This document shows, piece after piece, positions 9,325 to 18,197 of a DNA stretch of 64,000 bases. Source of the stretch: Georgenia sp. EYE_87 (GTDB lineage: Bacteria > Actinomycetota > Actinomycetes > Actinomycetales > Actinomycetaceae); assembly GCF_023148685.1 (NCBI RefSeq), contig NZ_JAHXNL010000002.1:434001-498000 (forward strand), in the 5' to 3' direction. The stretch's first letter is position 1. Each line of letters opens with the position of its first letter. Under the pieces are notes generated by a model. The model saw only the letters and a program-made list of their open reading frames with translations. It was not told the DNA's origin and did no database searches. A program made the translations under genes and the position numbers.

Positions 9325-12300
9325 ATGGATCACCGCCCGCGCACCGCCGTGGCCGCGCTGAGCGCGACCACCCTCGCCCTCGCCGGGCTGAGCGCCGCCG
9401 CCACCTCGCTGGCCGCCCCCGCCGCCGCCGCCGACCGCCAGGTCGTCCTCACCGGCTCGCTCCAGACCGAGCTCGGCTGCGCGGCCGACTGGGACACCGC
9501 GTGCGCCGCGACGGCCCTGGCGGCGACCGGCACCGCGGGCGTCTACGCCCTCGAGGCCGAGGTCCCCGCCGGGACGTACGAGTACAAGGTCGCCCTCGAC
9601 GGCACGTGGGACGACGCCCACCCCGCGCAGAACGTGCCGCTCCACCTGACGGCGCCCGCGACGCTGCGCTTCGTCTTCGACGACGCCACGGACCGCGTCA
9701 GCATCGAGGTGCCCGGCCTCGCCGGCGGCTACGCCCCGGAGGACGACGCCCTCGTCGCGGCGCCGGTGCGCACGCCGGGCTCGGGCGAGAACTTCTACTT
9801 CGTCCTCACGGACCGGTTCGCCAACGGCAGCCCGGCGAACGACACCGGCGGCCTCGAGGGCGACCGGCTCACCACCGGGTTCGACCCCACGGACAAGGGC
9901 TTCTACCACGGCGGCGACATCGCCGGTCTGCGTGAGCGGCTGGACTACATCGAGGGCCTGGGCACCTCCGCCATCTGGCTGACGCCCTCCTTCAAGAACA
10001 ACCCCGTCCAGGGCGAGGGCGCGAACGCCTCCGCGGGCTACCACGGCTACTGGATCACCGACTTCACCCAGATCGACCCCCACCTCGGCACGAACGCCGA
10101 GCTCGAGAGCTTCGTCGACGACGCCCACGCCCGGGGCATCAAGGTCTACTTCGACATCATCACGAACCACACCGCAGACCTGATCGACTACGCGGAGAAG
10201 CAGTACACCTACGTCGACCTGGCCACCGCGCCCTACCTCGACGCGGCGGGCAACGCGTTCGACCCCGCCGACCACGCCGGGACGGGCGCCTTCCCGGAGC
10301 TCGACGCCGCGACGTCGTTCCCCTACACGCCCGAGCGGACCGGCGAGGTGGTCCCCGAGGCCCTGAGCGACGTGCGGCTCTACCACAACCGCGGCAACTC
10401 GACCTGGTCGGGGGAGTCCGTCACCTACGGCGACTTCGACGGCCTCGACGACCTGATGACAGAGCACCCGACCGTCGTGGAGACGATGACGGACGTCTAC
10501 ACCACGTGGATGGACCTCGGCATCGACGGCTTCCGGATCGACACCGCCAAGCACGTGAACTTCGAGTTCTGGGAGCAGTGGACCGCCGCGATCGACGCTC
10601 ACGCCGCCGCCACCAACCCCGACTTCTTCACCTTCGGCGAGGTCTACGACGCCGACGCCCGGCTCACCTCGCCCTACGTGCGCGAGACCGACATGTCCTC
10701 GGTCCTCGACTTCGCCTACCAGTCGGCGGCGCTGAACTTCGCCAAGGGGTTCACCACGGCCGGCCTGGCGGGCCTGTTCGCCTCCGACGACCACTACACG
10801 ACGCCGCACTCCAGCGCCGACGCGCTGCCCACCTTCCTCGGCAACCACGACATGGGACGGGTCGGCAACCTGCTCCAGGGCAGCGGGGCCGAGCTCGAGC
10901 GGTCCGAGCTGGCCCACTCGCTCATGTACCTCACCCGCGGCCAGCCCGTCGTCTACTACGGCGACGAGCAGGGGTTCGTGGGCCTGGGCAACGACAAGTC
11001 GGCCCGCCAGGACATGTTCGCCTCACAGACCCAGGAGTACGTGGACCAGCCGCTGCTCGACGGCACCGCCTTCGGGGCCGGCGACCACTTCGACACCACG
11101 GCGCCGCTGTACGAGCACATCGCCGGGCTCGCCGCCCTGCGCGACGCCCACCCCGCCCTGGACAGCGGCGCCCAGATCGAGCTGCACGCCACCGACGGCG
11201 CCGGGGTATACGCCTTCGCCCGGGTGGACCGGGAGGAGAAGGTCGAGCACCTCGTCGCCGTCAACAACGCGACGACGCCGCAGACCGTCACCCTCACCAC
11301 CCTCACCCCGGGGGCGACCTACGCCCCCCTGCACGGCACGCAGGAGCCGGCGACGGCGGACCCCGCCGGCTCCGTGACGCTCACCGTCCCGGCCCTGACC
11401 GCCGTCGCCCTCGAGGCCGACCGGCCGGTGGCCGCCGCGGAGGAGCAGACCATCGTCCTCGCCCCGGCCGCCGGGGCCAGGGTGGAGGGGCTCGCGCCGG
11501 TGAGCGCCGACGTCGCCGACGACCGCTGGGCCGAGACCTCGTTCGCCTACCGTCTCGTCGGCGAGGCCGGCTGGCACCCGCTCGGCACCGCCGAGGACGA
11601 CACCCCGCGCGTCTTCCACGACACCGCCGGCCTGCCGGCCGGGACGCTCGTGGAGTACCGCGCCGTCACCGTGGACGCGGCCGGCACCCGGGCGGCGGCG
11701 TCGACCCTCGGCTCGGTCGGCGTCGACGTCACGGGGGACCCGGCCGAGGAGCCCGTCGGCGGCGACCTCGTCACCGTGCCCGGGAGCCACAACGCCGCCA
11801 TGGGCTGCCCGGGCGACTGGCAGCCGGACTGCGCCGCCGCGGCGCTGACGCTGGACCAGGCGTCCGGGAAGTACGTCGGCACCTTCACGCTGCCCGCGGG
11901 CGACTACGAGTACAAGGTGGCGGTCGGCGGCAGCTGGGACGTCAACTACGGCGCCGGCGGCGTGCCCGGCGGCGACAACGTCCGCTACACCCACGCCGGC
12001 GGCGCGGTGACCTTCATCTACGACCCGGTCACCCACGACTTCACGAACACCTCGCAGGGCCCGATCATCACCCTGCCCGGGTCGTTCCAGAGCGAGCTCG
12101 GCTGCCCCGGCGACTGGCAGCCCGACTGCCTCGCCACCTGGATGCTCGACCCCGACCGCGACGGGACGTTCACCTTCACCACCGACGCCCTGCCCGCCGG
12201 CTCGTACGAGGTCAAGGTCGCCCACGACCGCAGCTGGGCCGAGAACTACGGCGTCGGCGGCGCCCGCGACGGCGCCAACTACACCTTCGCCGCCACGGCG

Positions 12301-15201
12301 GGCAGGGCGGTGACGTTCACCTACGACATCGACACCCACGAGCTGACCATCGAGGTCACGGACCCGCCGCTCGCCGGCGTCGGTCAGCAGCGTGCGCTCT
12401 GGCTCGACGCCGGGACGATCGCCTGGCCGCGGGACCTGCTCGGCGGCGCCGACCCCGCGACGCTGGGCTGGTCGCTGCACCACGCGCCGGAAGGCGGCCT
12501 CGAGCTCGCCGACGGCACGGTCACCGGCGGCGAGGAGGTCAGGCTCGCCCGCGACCCCGGCGGTCTGAGCGAGGAGCTGCGTCAGCGGTTCCCGCACCTG
12601 GCGGACCACGTCGCGCTCGCGGTCGAGGGACTCGACCGCTCCGCCGTCGGCGACGTCCTCACCGGCCAGGTCGCCGTGCTCCAGCGCGGGGCCGACGGCG
12701 GCGCCACCGCCTTCACCGGCGTCCAGGTGCCGGGCGTGCTCGACGACCTCTACGCCGACGCGGCCGCGGACAGGGCGCTCGGTGCCGAGTGGTCGGGCGG
12801 GGCCCCGTCGCTGGCGCTGTGGGCCCCCACCGCCAAGGACGTGGACCTCCTGCTCTGGGCCGACGGTACCGGCACCGGCGAGCCGGAGCGGGTCGAGATG
12901 ACCCGGGAGGACGACGGCGGCTGGACGGTCGCGGGCGCGGCGGACTGGGAGGACCGCGCCTACCGCTACGAGGTCGACGTCTACGCCCCCGCCACCGGGG
13001 CGGTGGAGACCAACGTGGTCACCGACCCGTACTCCGTGGGGCTGACGCTGAACTCGACCCACTCCGTCCTCGTCGACCTCGACGACGACGTCTGGGCGCC
13101 CCGGCTCTGGGCGGAGACGCCCGCGCCGGTGATCGAGGACCCGGTGGACCGCACGATCTACGAGCTTCACGTCCGCGACTTCTCCGTCGCCGACGCCACC
13201 GTCCCCGAGGAGCTGCGCGGCACCTACGCCGCCTTCGCGCTCGAGGGCACCGCGGGCACGGACCACCTGCGCGACCTCGCCGAGGCCGGCATGAACACCG
13301 TGCACCTGCTGCCCACGTTCGACATCGCCACGATCGAGGAGGACCGGGCGCACCAGGCCGTGCCGGACCTCCCGGCCGACGCCGCGCCCGACTCGGCCGA
13401 GCAGCAGGCGGCGGTGGCCGCCGTCGCCGACCAGGACGCCTTCAACTGGGGCTACGACCCATACCACTTCTCGGCGCCGGAGGGCTCCTACGCCTCGCCC
13501 GGCAACCAGCACGGCGGAGCGCGCGTGGCCGAGTTCCGCTCCATGGTGGGCGGTCTGCACGACGCCGGTCTGCAGGTGGTCCTCGACCAGGTCTTCAACC
13601 ACACCGCCCAGTCCGGGCAGGGCGAGAAGTCGGTGCTGGACCGCGTGGTCCCGGGCTACTACCACCGCCTCAGCGCCACCGGCTCGGTGGAGACCTCGAC
13701 CTGCTGCCAGAACGTCGCCACCGAGCACGAGATGGCCGAGAAGCTCATGGTCGACTCGGTCGTGACCTGGGCGGGGGACTACCGCGTCGACGGGTTCCGG
13801 TTCGACCTCATGGGCCACCACAGCGTGGAGAACATGCAGGCCGTCCGGGCCGCGCTCGACGAGCTGACGCTCGAGGAGGACGGCGTCGACGGCTCCTCGG
13901 TCTACCTGTACGGCGAGGGCTGGAACTTCGGCGAGGTGGCGGACAACGCCCGCTTCACCCAGGCCACCCAGGGCCAGCTCGGCGGCACCGGCATCGGGAC
14001 CTTCTCCGACCGGCTGCGCGACGCCGTCCGCGGCGGCGGGCCCTTCGACGAGGACCAGCGGGTGTACCAGGGCTTCGGCTCGGGCCTCGCCACCGACCCG
14101 AACGCCGTGGCCGCGGGCACGCCCGAGGAGCAGGCGGCGCGGCTCGCCCACGCCACCGACCTCGTGCGGCTCGGCCTGGCCGGCAACCTGCGCGAGTACT
14201 CGTTCCTCACGAGCTCCGGGGCCGTCCAGCGCGGCGACGAGCTCGACTACAACGGGCAGCCGGCCGGCTACGCCGACAGCCCGGAGGAGGTCGTCACCTA
14301 CGTCGACGCGCACGACAACGAGACGCTCTTCGACAATCTCGTCCTCAAGCTGCCCGTGGACACCCCGATGGCGGACCGGGTGCGGATGAGCACGCTGTCG
14401 CTGGCGACGACGGCGCTGTCGCAGACCCCGAGCTTCTGGCACGCGGGGGCGGACCTGCTGCGCTCGAAGTCGCTGGACCGCAACAGCTACAACTCGGGCG
14501 ACCACTTCAACCTGCTCGACTGGTCCCGGCAGACCAACAACTTCGGGGTCGGGCTGCCGCCGGCGGCGGACAACGAGGACAAGTGGGGCGTGATGGCGCC
14601 GCTGCTCGCCGACCCGGCGCTCCGGCCGGCCCCGGCGGACATCGACGCCGCGGCGGCCCAGGCGCAGGACCTGCTCCGGCTGCGCACCTCCACCGAGCTC
14701 TTCCGGCTCGGCTCGGCCGGGGCGATCCAGGAGAAGGTCAGCTTCCCCGGCTCCGGCCCCGAGGCGACGCCCGGCGTCATCGTCATGCACGTCGACGACC
14801 GCCTGGGCGAGGACGTCGACCCCGACCTGGACGGCGTGCTCACGGTCTTCAACGCGTCGCCCGAGCCGGTCACCGAGACCGTCGTGGGGCTGGCGGGCCG
14901 CGAGTACGTCCTCTCGCCGGTCCAGGCGGCCGGCGCGGACGACGTCGTGCGTGCCACCACGTACGACGCCGCCACCGGCACCGTGACCGTGCCGGCGCGG
15001 ACCGTCGCGGTGCTCGTCGAGGCCGCCCCGGGGGAGGAGCCGCCGTCCGGCCCCGGGTCCGGCATGCCGTCCGACCGGCCCACCGGGCCCGGTCGGCCCG
15101 GGGAGACCCCGGTCGGGCCTCCCGCGGACCGCCCCGGGCGCGGCCCGGCCGGCGAGGTGCCCGCGAAGAGCTACTCGCGGGCCGAGAAGCCGGGGGCCTG
15201 A
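9325..15201 (+). CDS. secreted bifunctional amylopullulanase (alpha-amylase + type I pullulanase)
   Basis: A 1958-residue exported enzyme able, by its domains, to cut both alpha-1,4 and alpha-1,6 bonds of starch, glycogen and pullulan. A signal peptide (about 1-36) is followed by an X25-like module (about 38-130). The first GH13 alpha-amylase domain has catalytic residues D406 (GFRID), E439 (FGEVY) and D509 (GNHD). Two further X25-like modules (about 813-910 and 913-1012) each contain GCPGDWQPDC. A CBM48-like segment (about 1152-1240) leads to the pullulanase domain, with signature FNWGYDP (1373-1379) and catalytic D1494, E1531 and D1664. A Pro/Gly-rich tail ends the protein with no sorting motif. 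ATG 9325 follows AAGGAG. The layout resembles ApuB of Bifidobacterium. Confidence 0.93.
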   Translation: MDHRPRTAVAALSATTLALAGLSAAATSLAAPAAAADRQVVLTGSLQTELGCAADWDTACAATALAATGTAGVYALEAEVPAGTYEYKVALDGTWDDAHPAQNVPLHLTAPATLRFVFDDATDRVSIEVPGLAGGYAPEDDALVAAPVRTPGSGENFYFVLTDRFANGSPANDTGGLEGDRLTTGFDPTDKGFYHGGDIAGLRERLDYIEGLGTSAIWLTPSFKNNPVQGEGANASAGYHGYWITDFTQIDPHLGTNAELESFVDDAHARGIKVYFDIITNHTADLIDYAEKQYTYVDLATAPYLDAAGNAFDPADHAGTGAFPELDAATSFPYTPERTGEVVPEALSDVRLYHNRGNSTWSGESVTYGDFDGLDDLMTEHPTVVETMTDVYTTWMDLGIDGFRIDTAKHVNFEFWEQWTAAIDAHAAATNPDFFTFGEVYDADARLTSPYVRETDMSSVLDFAYQSAALNFAKGFTTAGLAGLFASDDHYTTPHSSADALPTFLGNHDMGRVGNLLQGSGAELERSELAHSLMYLTRGQPVVYYGDEQGFVGLGNDKSARQDMFASQTQEYVDQPLLDGTAFGAGDHFDTTAPLYEHIAGLAALRDAHPALDSGAQIELHATDGAGVYAFARVDREEKVEHLVAVNNATTPQTVTLTTLTPGATYAPLHGTQEPATADPAGSVTLTVPALTAVALEADRPVAAAEEQTIVLAPAAGARVEGLAPVSADVADDRWAETSFAYRLVGEAGWHPLGTAEDDTPRVFHDTAGLPAGTLVEYRAVTVDAAGTRAAASTLGSVGVDVTGDPAEEPVGGDLVTVPGSHNAAMGCPGDWQPDCAAAALTLDQASGKYVGTFTLPAGDYEYKVAVGGSWDVNYGAGGVPGGDNVRYTHAGGAVTFIYDPVTHDFTNTSQGPIITLPGSFQSELGCPGDWQPDCLATWMLDPDRDGTFTFTTDALPAGSYEVKVAHDRSWAENYGVGGARDGANYTFAATAGRAVTFTYDIDTHELTIEVTDPPLAGVGQQRALWLDAGTIAWPRDLLGGADPATLGWSLHHAPEGGLELADGTVTGGEEVRLARDPGGLSEELRQRFPHLADHVALAVEGLDRSAVGDVLTGQVAVLQRGADGGATAFTGVQVPGVLDDLYADAAADRALGAEWSGGAPSLALWAPTAKDVDLLLWADGTGTGEPERVEMTREDDGGWTVAGAADWEDRAYRYEVDVYAPATGAVETNVVTDPYSVGLTLNSTHSVLVDLDDDVWAPRLWAETPAPVIEDPVDRTIYELHVRDFSVADATVPEELRGTYAAFALEGTAGTDHLRDLAEAGMNTVHLLPTFDIATIEEDRAHQAVPDLPADAAPDSAEQQAAVAAVADQDAFNWGYDPYHFSAPEGSYASPGNQHGGARVAEFRSMVGGLHDAGLQVVLDQVFNHTAQSGQGEKSVLDRVVPGYYHRLSATGSVETSTCCQNVATEHEMAEKLMVDSVVTWAGDYRVDGFRFDLMGHHSVENMQAVRAALDELTLEEDGVDGSSVYLYGEGWNFGEVADNARFTQATQGQLGGTGIGTFSDRLRDAVRGGGPFDEDQRVYQGFGSGLATDPNAVAAGTPEEQAARLAHATDLVRLGLAGNLREYSFLTSSGAVQRGDELDYNGQPAGYADSPEEVVTYVDAHDNETLFDNLVLKLPVDTPMADRVRMSTLSLATTALSQTPSFWHAGADLLRSKSLDRNSYNSGDHFNLLDWSRQTNNFGVGLPPAADNEDKWGVMAPLLADPALRPAPADIDAAAAQAQDLLRLRTSTELFRLGSAGAIQEKVSFPGSGPEATPGVIVMHVDDRLGEDVDPDLDGVLTVFNASPEPVTETVVGLAGREYVLSPVQAAGADDVVRATTYDAATGTVTVPARTVAVLVEAAPGEEPPSGPGSGMPSDRPTGPGRPGETPVGPPADRPGRGPAGEVPAKSYSRAEKPGA

Positions 15202-15222
15202 GACCCCGGAGCCAGGGACCAC

Positions 15223-15255
15223 AGGAGGCGCCGCCCGCCGCGGGCGGCGCCTCCT
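15223..15255. terminator. hairpin terminator after the amylopullulanase gene
   Basis: AGGAGGCGCCGCCCG (15223-15237) pairs perfectly with its reverse complement at 15241-15255: a 15-bp stem with a 3-nt loop, 21 bp after the stop codon. Confidence 0.75.
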
Positions 15256-15270
15256 GCGCGCGCGGTCGCG

Positions 15271-15437
15271 TCAGAGGCGCGGGAACCGGGCGGCCCTCGG
15301 GTACGCGTCCCAGCGGGGGCCGCCGCGTGGCGGCGTGGAGGACGAGACCGACGACGACGCCGAGCCAGGTGTCGGGCAGGAGGCCCGCCAGGGCAGCACG
15401 AGGAGCGCGACGGACGTGCCGAGCGGGTGACGCACGA
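15271..15437 (-). pseudogene. possible remnant of a small membrane-protein reading frame
   Basis: On the minus strand, starting about 10 nt after the stop of the DUF4190-like gene, GTG begins RHPLGTSVALLVLPWRA. In another frame the sequence then continues as GLLPDTWLGVVVGLVLHAATRR. Joined, the two pieces would form one plausible membrane segment, suggesting a frameshifted small gene. Taken literally, the GTG frame runs 54 residues to a TGA at 15271-15273 with Ser/Pro-rich, non-hydrophobic sequence after the shift. This could be chance, and no homologue was recognised. Confidence 0.25.
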
Positions 15438-15445
15438 GGGTGAGG

Positions 15446-16237
15446 CTAGCTGCCGGTGCCCACGCTCTCGAGGCAACGCTGGAGCGCCGTCGGGTCGTCG
15501 CCGTACTGCTCCATGCACGCCTGGAACTCCGGGCCGAGGACCTCGGAGAGCAGGAAGGAGCCGAACATCGTCGAGGCGACGGCCAGCAGGATCGCGAGCA
15601 CGCCGATGACGATCCCGGCGATCGCGGTGCCGCGGTTCGTGGCCTCGCCACGCTTGGCGCGGCCGAGCCCGATGGCGCCCAGCACGACGGCGATCAGCCC
15701 GCCGAGACCGCCGAGGAGTCCCAGGAACGGGATCCATGCGATCAGCAGTGAGATGACGGCGAGGATCAGCGCGGCCAGCCCCATGCCGTTGCGCGGGGCC
15801 TGCCCGCCGTACGAGGTTCCGCGGTAGCCGCCGCCGTACGGCGTCCCCTGGTACTGACCGCCCTGATACTGCCCACCGGTCTGGTACTGGCCGCCGCCCT
15901 GGTACTGGCCGCCCTGGTAAGGGGCGCCCTCGTAGGGCTGGCGCGGGGTGCTCTGGTAGTCGGCGTCCGCGTAGCCGGGCTCGGGATAGCCGGGGTACGC
16001 GGCGGTGCCGGGAGGAGCCTCGGAGCCCTGGTACGGGACGCCCTGGTAGGGGGTGCCCGTCGACCCCGGCGGCGGGCCGCCCTGGTAGCCGGCGCCGTGG
16101 GGCTGGGGGTAGACCGTGGTGTCGTCCTGCGCGGCGCGGCCGCCGGCGTCGTCGGGACGGTCGCCCTCGGGGCGGGCATCTTCGGGGTCGTGCCGGCCGG
16201 GCTCGTACGGCTCGCGGCCGGGGGGCGTTGACGACAT
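15446..16237 (-). CDS. DUF4190-like membrane protein with Gln/Gly/Tyr repeat N-terminus
   Basis: A 263-residue protein. Residues 1-150 are disordered and built of Tyr-Gln-Gly repeats. Two hydrophobic stretches follow (about 152-185 and 200-228), joined by a basic Gly/Lys/Arg loop (LGRAKRGEATNRG) typical of DUF4190. A short C-terminal domain has two cysteines (FQACMEQ...QRCLES). The ATG at 16237 is preferred over one at 16267 because GAGGAG lies 7 nt upstream. It shares this plan, including the Cys-containing tail, with the gene at 273-833. Function is unknown; no partner is evident from the neighbouring transporter genes. Confidence 0.8.
   Translation of the reverse strand: MSSTPPGREPYEPGRHDPEDARPEGDRPDDAGGRAAQDDTTVYPQPHGAGYQGGPPPGSTGTPYQGVPYQGSEAPPGTAAYPGYPEPGYADADYQSTPRQPYEGAPYQGGQYQGGGQYQTGGQYQGGQYQGTPYGGGYRGTSYGGQAPRNGMGLAALILAVISLLIAWIPFLGLLGGLGGLIAVVLGAIGLGRAKRGEATNRGTAIAGIVIGVLAILLAVASTMFGSFLLSEVLGPEFQACMEQYGDDPTALQRCLESVGTGS
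15849..15930. repeat. 15-bp-type tandem repeat encoding QYQGG
   Basis: Four imperfect units related to CTGGTACTGGCCGCC lie in the DUF4190-like gene and encode the Gln-Tyr-Gln-Gly-Gly repeats of its N-terminus. Unit lengths vary by multiples of three, so the frame is kept. Confidence 0.65.
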
Positions 16238-16315
16238 CGGAGCGCTCCTCACGTCGGTTCCCGCCATGCTCCCACGTGCGCGGGTGGCCCGCAGGCCGCC
16301 CGCGCACGGCGCGGG

Positions 16316-17218
16316 TCAGCCCTTGACCGAGCCCGACATCAGGCCACCGATGAAGTACTTGCCCAGCACGATGTAGACCAGCAGCGTGGGCAGCGACGCC
16401 AGCAGGGCGCCGGACATCGACACGCCGTAGTTCTGCAGCAGCGCGCCGTTGGCCAGGTTGTTCAGCGCGAGCGTGACGGGGCCGTTCTGGCTGGAGGAGA
16501 AGAACACCGCGAAGAGGAAGTCGTTCCAGGCGGAGGTGAACTGCCAGATCAGCACGACCACGAAGCTCGGGATCGAGATCGGCAGGACCACCGAGACGTA
16601 CGTGCGGAGCATCCCTGCGCCGTCGACCCTTGCGGCCTCGATGAGCTCCTTGGGCACCGACTCGTAGTAGTTGCGGAAGATCAGTGTGGTGATCGGGATG
16701 CCGTAGATGACGTGCACGAGGATCAGGGACGGGATGCCGCTCGGGACGTCCAGGCCCAGCATCAGCTGCAGCAGCGGGATCATGACCGCCTGGTACGGGA
16801 TGAACATCCCGAACAGGATCAGCGTGAAGACGATGTTCGCGCCGCGGAAGGACCAGCGCGAGAGCACGAAGCCGTTCATCGACCCCAGGAAGGCGGAGAT
16901 GATCGACGCCGGGACCACCATCTGCACCGACCGCCAGAGCGACGGCGAGAGCGTCTCCCACGCGGCGGTCCAGTTGTCCATGGTCCACAGCTGCGGCAGC
17001 GCCCAGGCACGGGCCGGCGTGGCGTCGCCCGGACCCTTGAAGCTGGTGACGATGAGCACGTAGACGGGGATCAGGACCAGGAGGAGGGAGGCCAGCAGGA
17101 TCGCGTACCTCAGGGTCCGGCCCGCGGAGAACCGGCTCGCCGGGCGCCGCTCGGGCGCGCTCACGGGCCGCCTCGCCGCGACGTCGACGGGGGCGGGGGC
17201 CGGGACGGCGGTGGTCAT
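16316..17218 (-). CDS. sugar ABC transporter permease, MalG type
   Basis: A 300-residue inner-membrane permease of the carbohydrate uptake CUT1 family. After a basic, Pro/Ala-rich N-terminus it has six predicted helices. The ATPase-coupling EAA loop reads ELIEAARVDGAG-(x)n-LPISIPS at about residues 190-215. The end, GLMSGSVKG, is typical of MalG-like subunits. ATG 17218 overlaps the stop of the upstream permease (ATGA), so the two are translationally coupled. It is last in the order binding protein, MalF-like, MalG-like. No ATPase gene is adjacent; such systems in actinobacteria often share an MsiK-type ATPase encoded elsewhere. The substrate is unknown. Confidence 0.93.
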   Translation of the reverse strand: MTTAVPAPAPVDVAARRPVSAPERRPASRFSAGRTLRYAILLASLLLVLIPVYVLIVTSFKGPGDATPARAWALPQLWTMDNWTAAWETLSPSLWRSVQMVVPASIISAFLGSMNGFVLSRWSFRGANIVFTLILFGMFIPYQAVMIPLLQLMLGLDVPSGIPSLILVHVIYGIPITTLIFRNYYESVPKELIEAARVDGAGMLRTYVSVVLPISIPSFVVVLIWQFTSAWNDFLFAVFFSSSQNGPVTLALNNLANGALLQNYGVSMSGALLASLPTLLVYIVLGKYFIGGLMSGSVKG

Positions 17219-18117
17219 CGGCCGCCCTCCTTCCGGGTGGTGTACACGAGGTAGGGGATGATCAGCAGCGCGACGATGATCAGCAGGATCGCGCCGACCG
17301 CCGCCGAGTTCGCGTAGTCGAAGCTCGACTTGAACACGTACATGTCGACGGCGGGCACCTTGGTCTGGTAGTTCGCCGGCTTCGAGATCGACATGATCAG
17401 GTCGAAGGCCTTGAGCGACATGTGCCCGATGATGATCAGGGCCGAGAGCGCCACGGGGGAGAGCTGCGGGAAGATCACGTGGCGGTACAGCTGCCACTCC
17501 GAGGCGCCGTCGATCCGCCCCGCCTCGCGCAGCTCGTCCGGGATGCCGCGGAACCCGGCGAGGAACAGCGCCATGACGTAGCCGGAGAGCTGCCAGATGG
17601 CCGGGATGGCGATGGCGGCGATGCCCCACGTGACGTTGTTCCACCAGGGGTTCTGGAGGAAGTCGAGGCCGACGATCTGGAACAGGCGGTTCAGGCCGAG
17701 GGCGCTCTCCCCCTCGTTGGAGTTCAGCAGCCAGCGCCACACGACGCCGGAGGCGATGAACGAGACGGCCATGGGGAAGAGGAAGATCGAGCGGAAGAAG
17801 CCCTCGCCCTTGGCGGGCCGCTCGAGGACCCACGCCCACACGAAGCCGATCACCATCGTCCCCACGAGGAAGACGGCCGTGTAGAGCAGGAGGTTCTTCA
17901 GCGAGTGCTGGAAGGCCTCCGAACCCAGCAGCGCGACGTAGTTCTCCAGCCCGACGAAGACGGTGGGCATCACCCCGGTCGCCTGCGGGGCCGTGTGGGA
18001 GTCGGTGAACGAGGTCTGGAAGTTGACCGCGATGAGGCCGTAGACGAAGACGGCGATCAGGATCAGGGAGGGGGTCAGCAGCAGCAGCGGCGGACCCCAG
18101 CGCTTGACGGTCTTCAC
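17215..18117 (-). CDS. sugar ABC transporter permease, MalF type
   Basis: A 300-residue permease with an N-terminal helix (LLLLTPSLILIAVFVYG) and five more. The EAA loop, ELREAGRIDGASEWQ, lies near residues 198-212. The start is GTG 18117, with GGAG six nt upstream; homology begins right there. It overlaps the MalG-like gene by four bases. About 80 bp separate it from the binding-protein gene, and a 15-bp hairpin in that gap probably lowers permease expression relative to the binding protein. Confidence 0.93.
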   Translation of the reverse strand: MKTVKRWGPPLLLLTPSLILIAVFVYGLIAVNFQTSFTDSHTAPQATGVMPTVFVGLENYVALLGSEAFQHSLKNLLLYTAVFLVGTMVIGFVWAWVLERPAKGEGFFRSIFLFPMAVSFIASGVVWRWLLNSNEGESALGLNRLFQIVGLDFLQNPWWNNVTWGIAAIAIPAIWQLSGYVMALFLAGFRGIPDELREAGRIDGASEWQLYRHVIFPQLSPVALSALIIIGHMSLKAFDLIMSISKPANYQTKVPAVDMYVFKSSFDYANSAAVGAILLIIVALLIIPYLVYTTRKEGGR

Positions 18118-18156
18118 TTCGGTCTCCAGCGAAGGTCGGGAACGATGGCGCGGACG

Positions 18157-18190
18157 CGGTGACGGGTGCGGGACGCCGCACCCGTCACCG
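18157..18190 (-). terminator. intra-operon hairpin between binding protein and permeases
   Basis: CGGTGACGGGTGCGG (18157-18171) pairs perfectly with 18176-18190: a 15-bp stem with a 4-nt loop. It lies 7 bp beyond the binding-protein stop and 40 bp before the permease start. Such hairpins act as partial terminators or mRNA stabilisers that keep the binding protein more abundant than the permeases. Confidence 0.65.
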
Positions 18191-18197
18191 ACTCGGG

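Noticed and set aside
9325-15201. Amylopullulanase considered as two genes fused by a sequencing or assembly error
   Set aside because: The frame is open throughout, with well-formed X25-like modules between the catalytic domains. Similar two-domain enzymes are known.
11023-15222. 1399-codon open frame on the minus strand opposite the pullulanase half of the amylopullulanase
   Set aside because: It is a shadow of a GC-rich gene: Val/Gly/Arg-rich composition, no domain, no Shine-Dalgarno or leaderless signal. The plus-strand enzyme explains the DNA completely.
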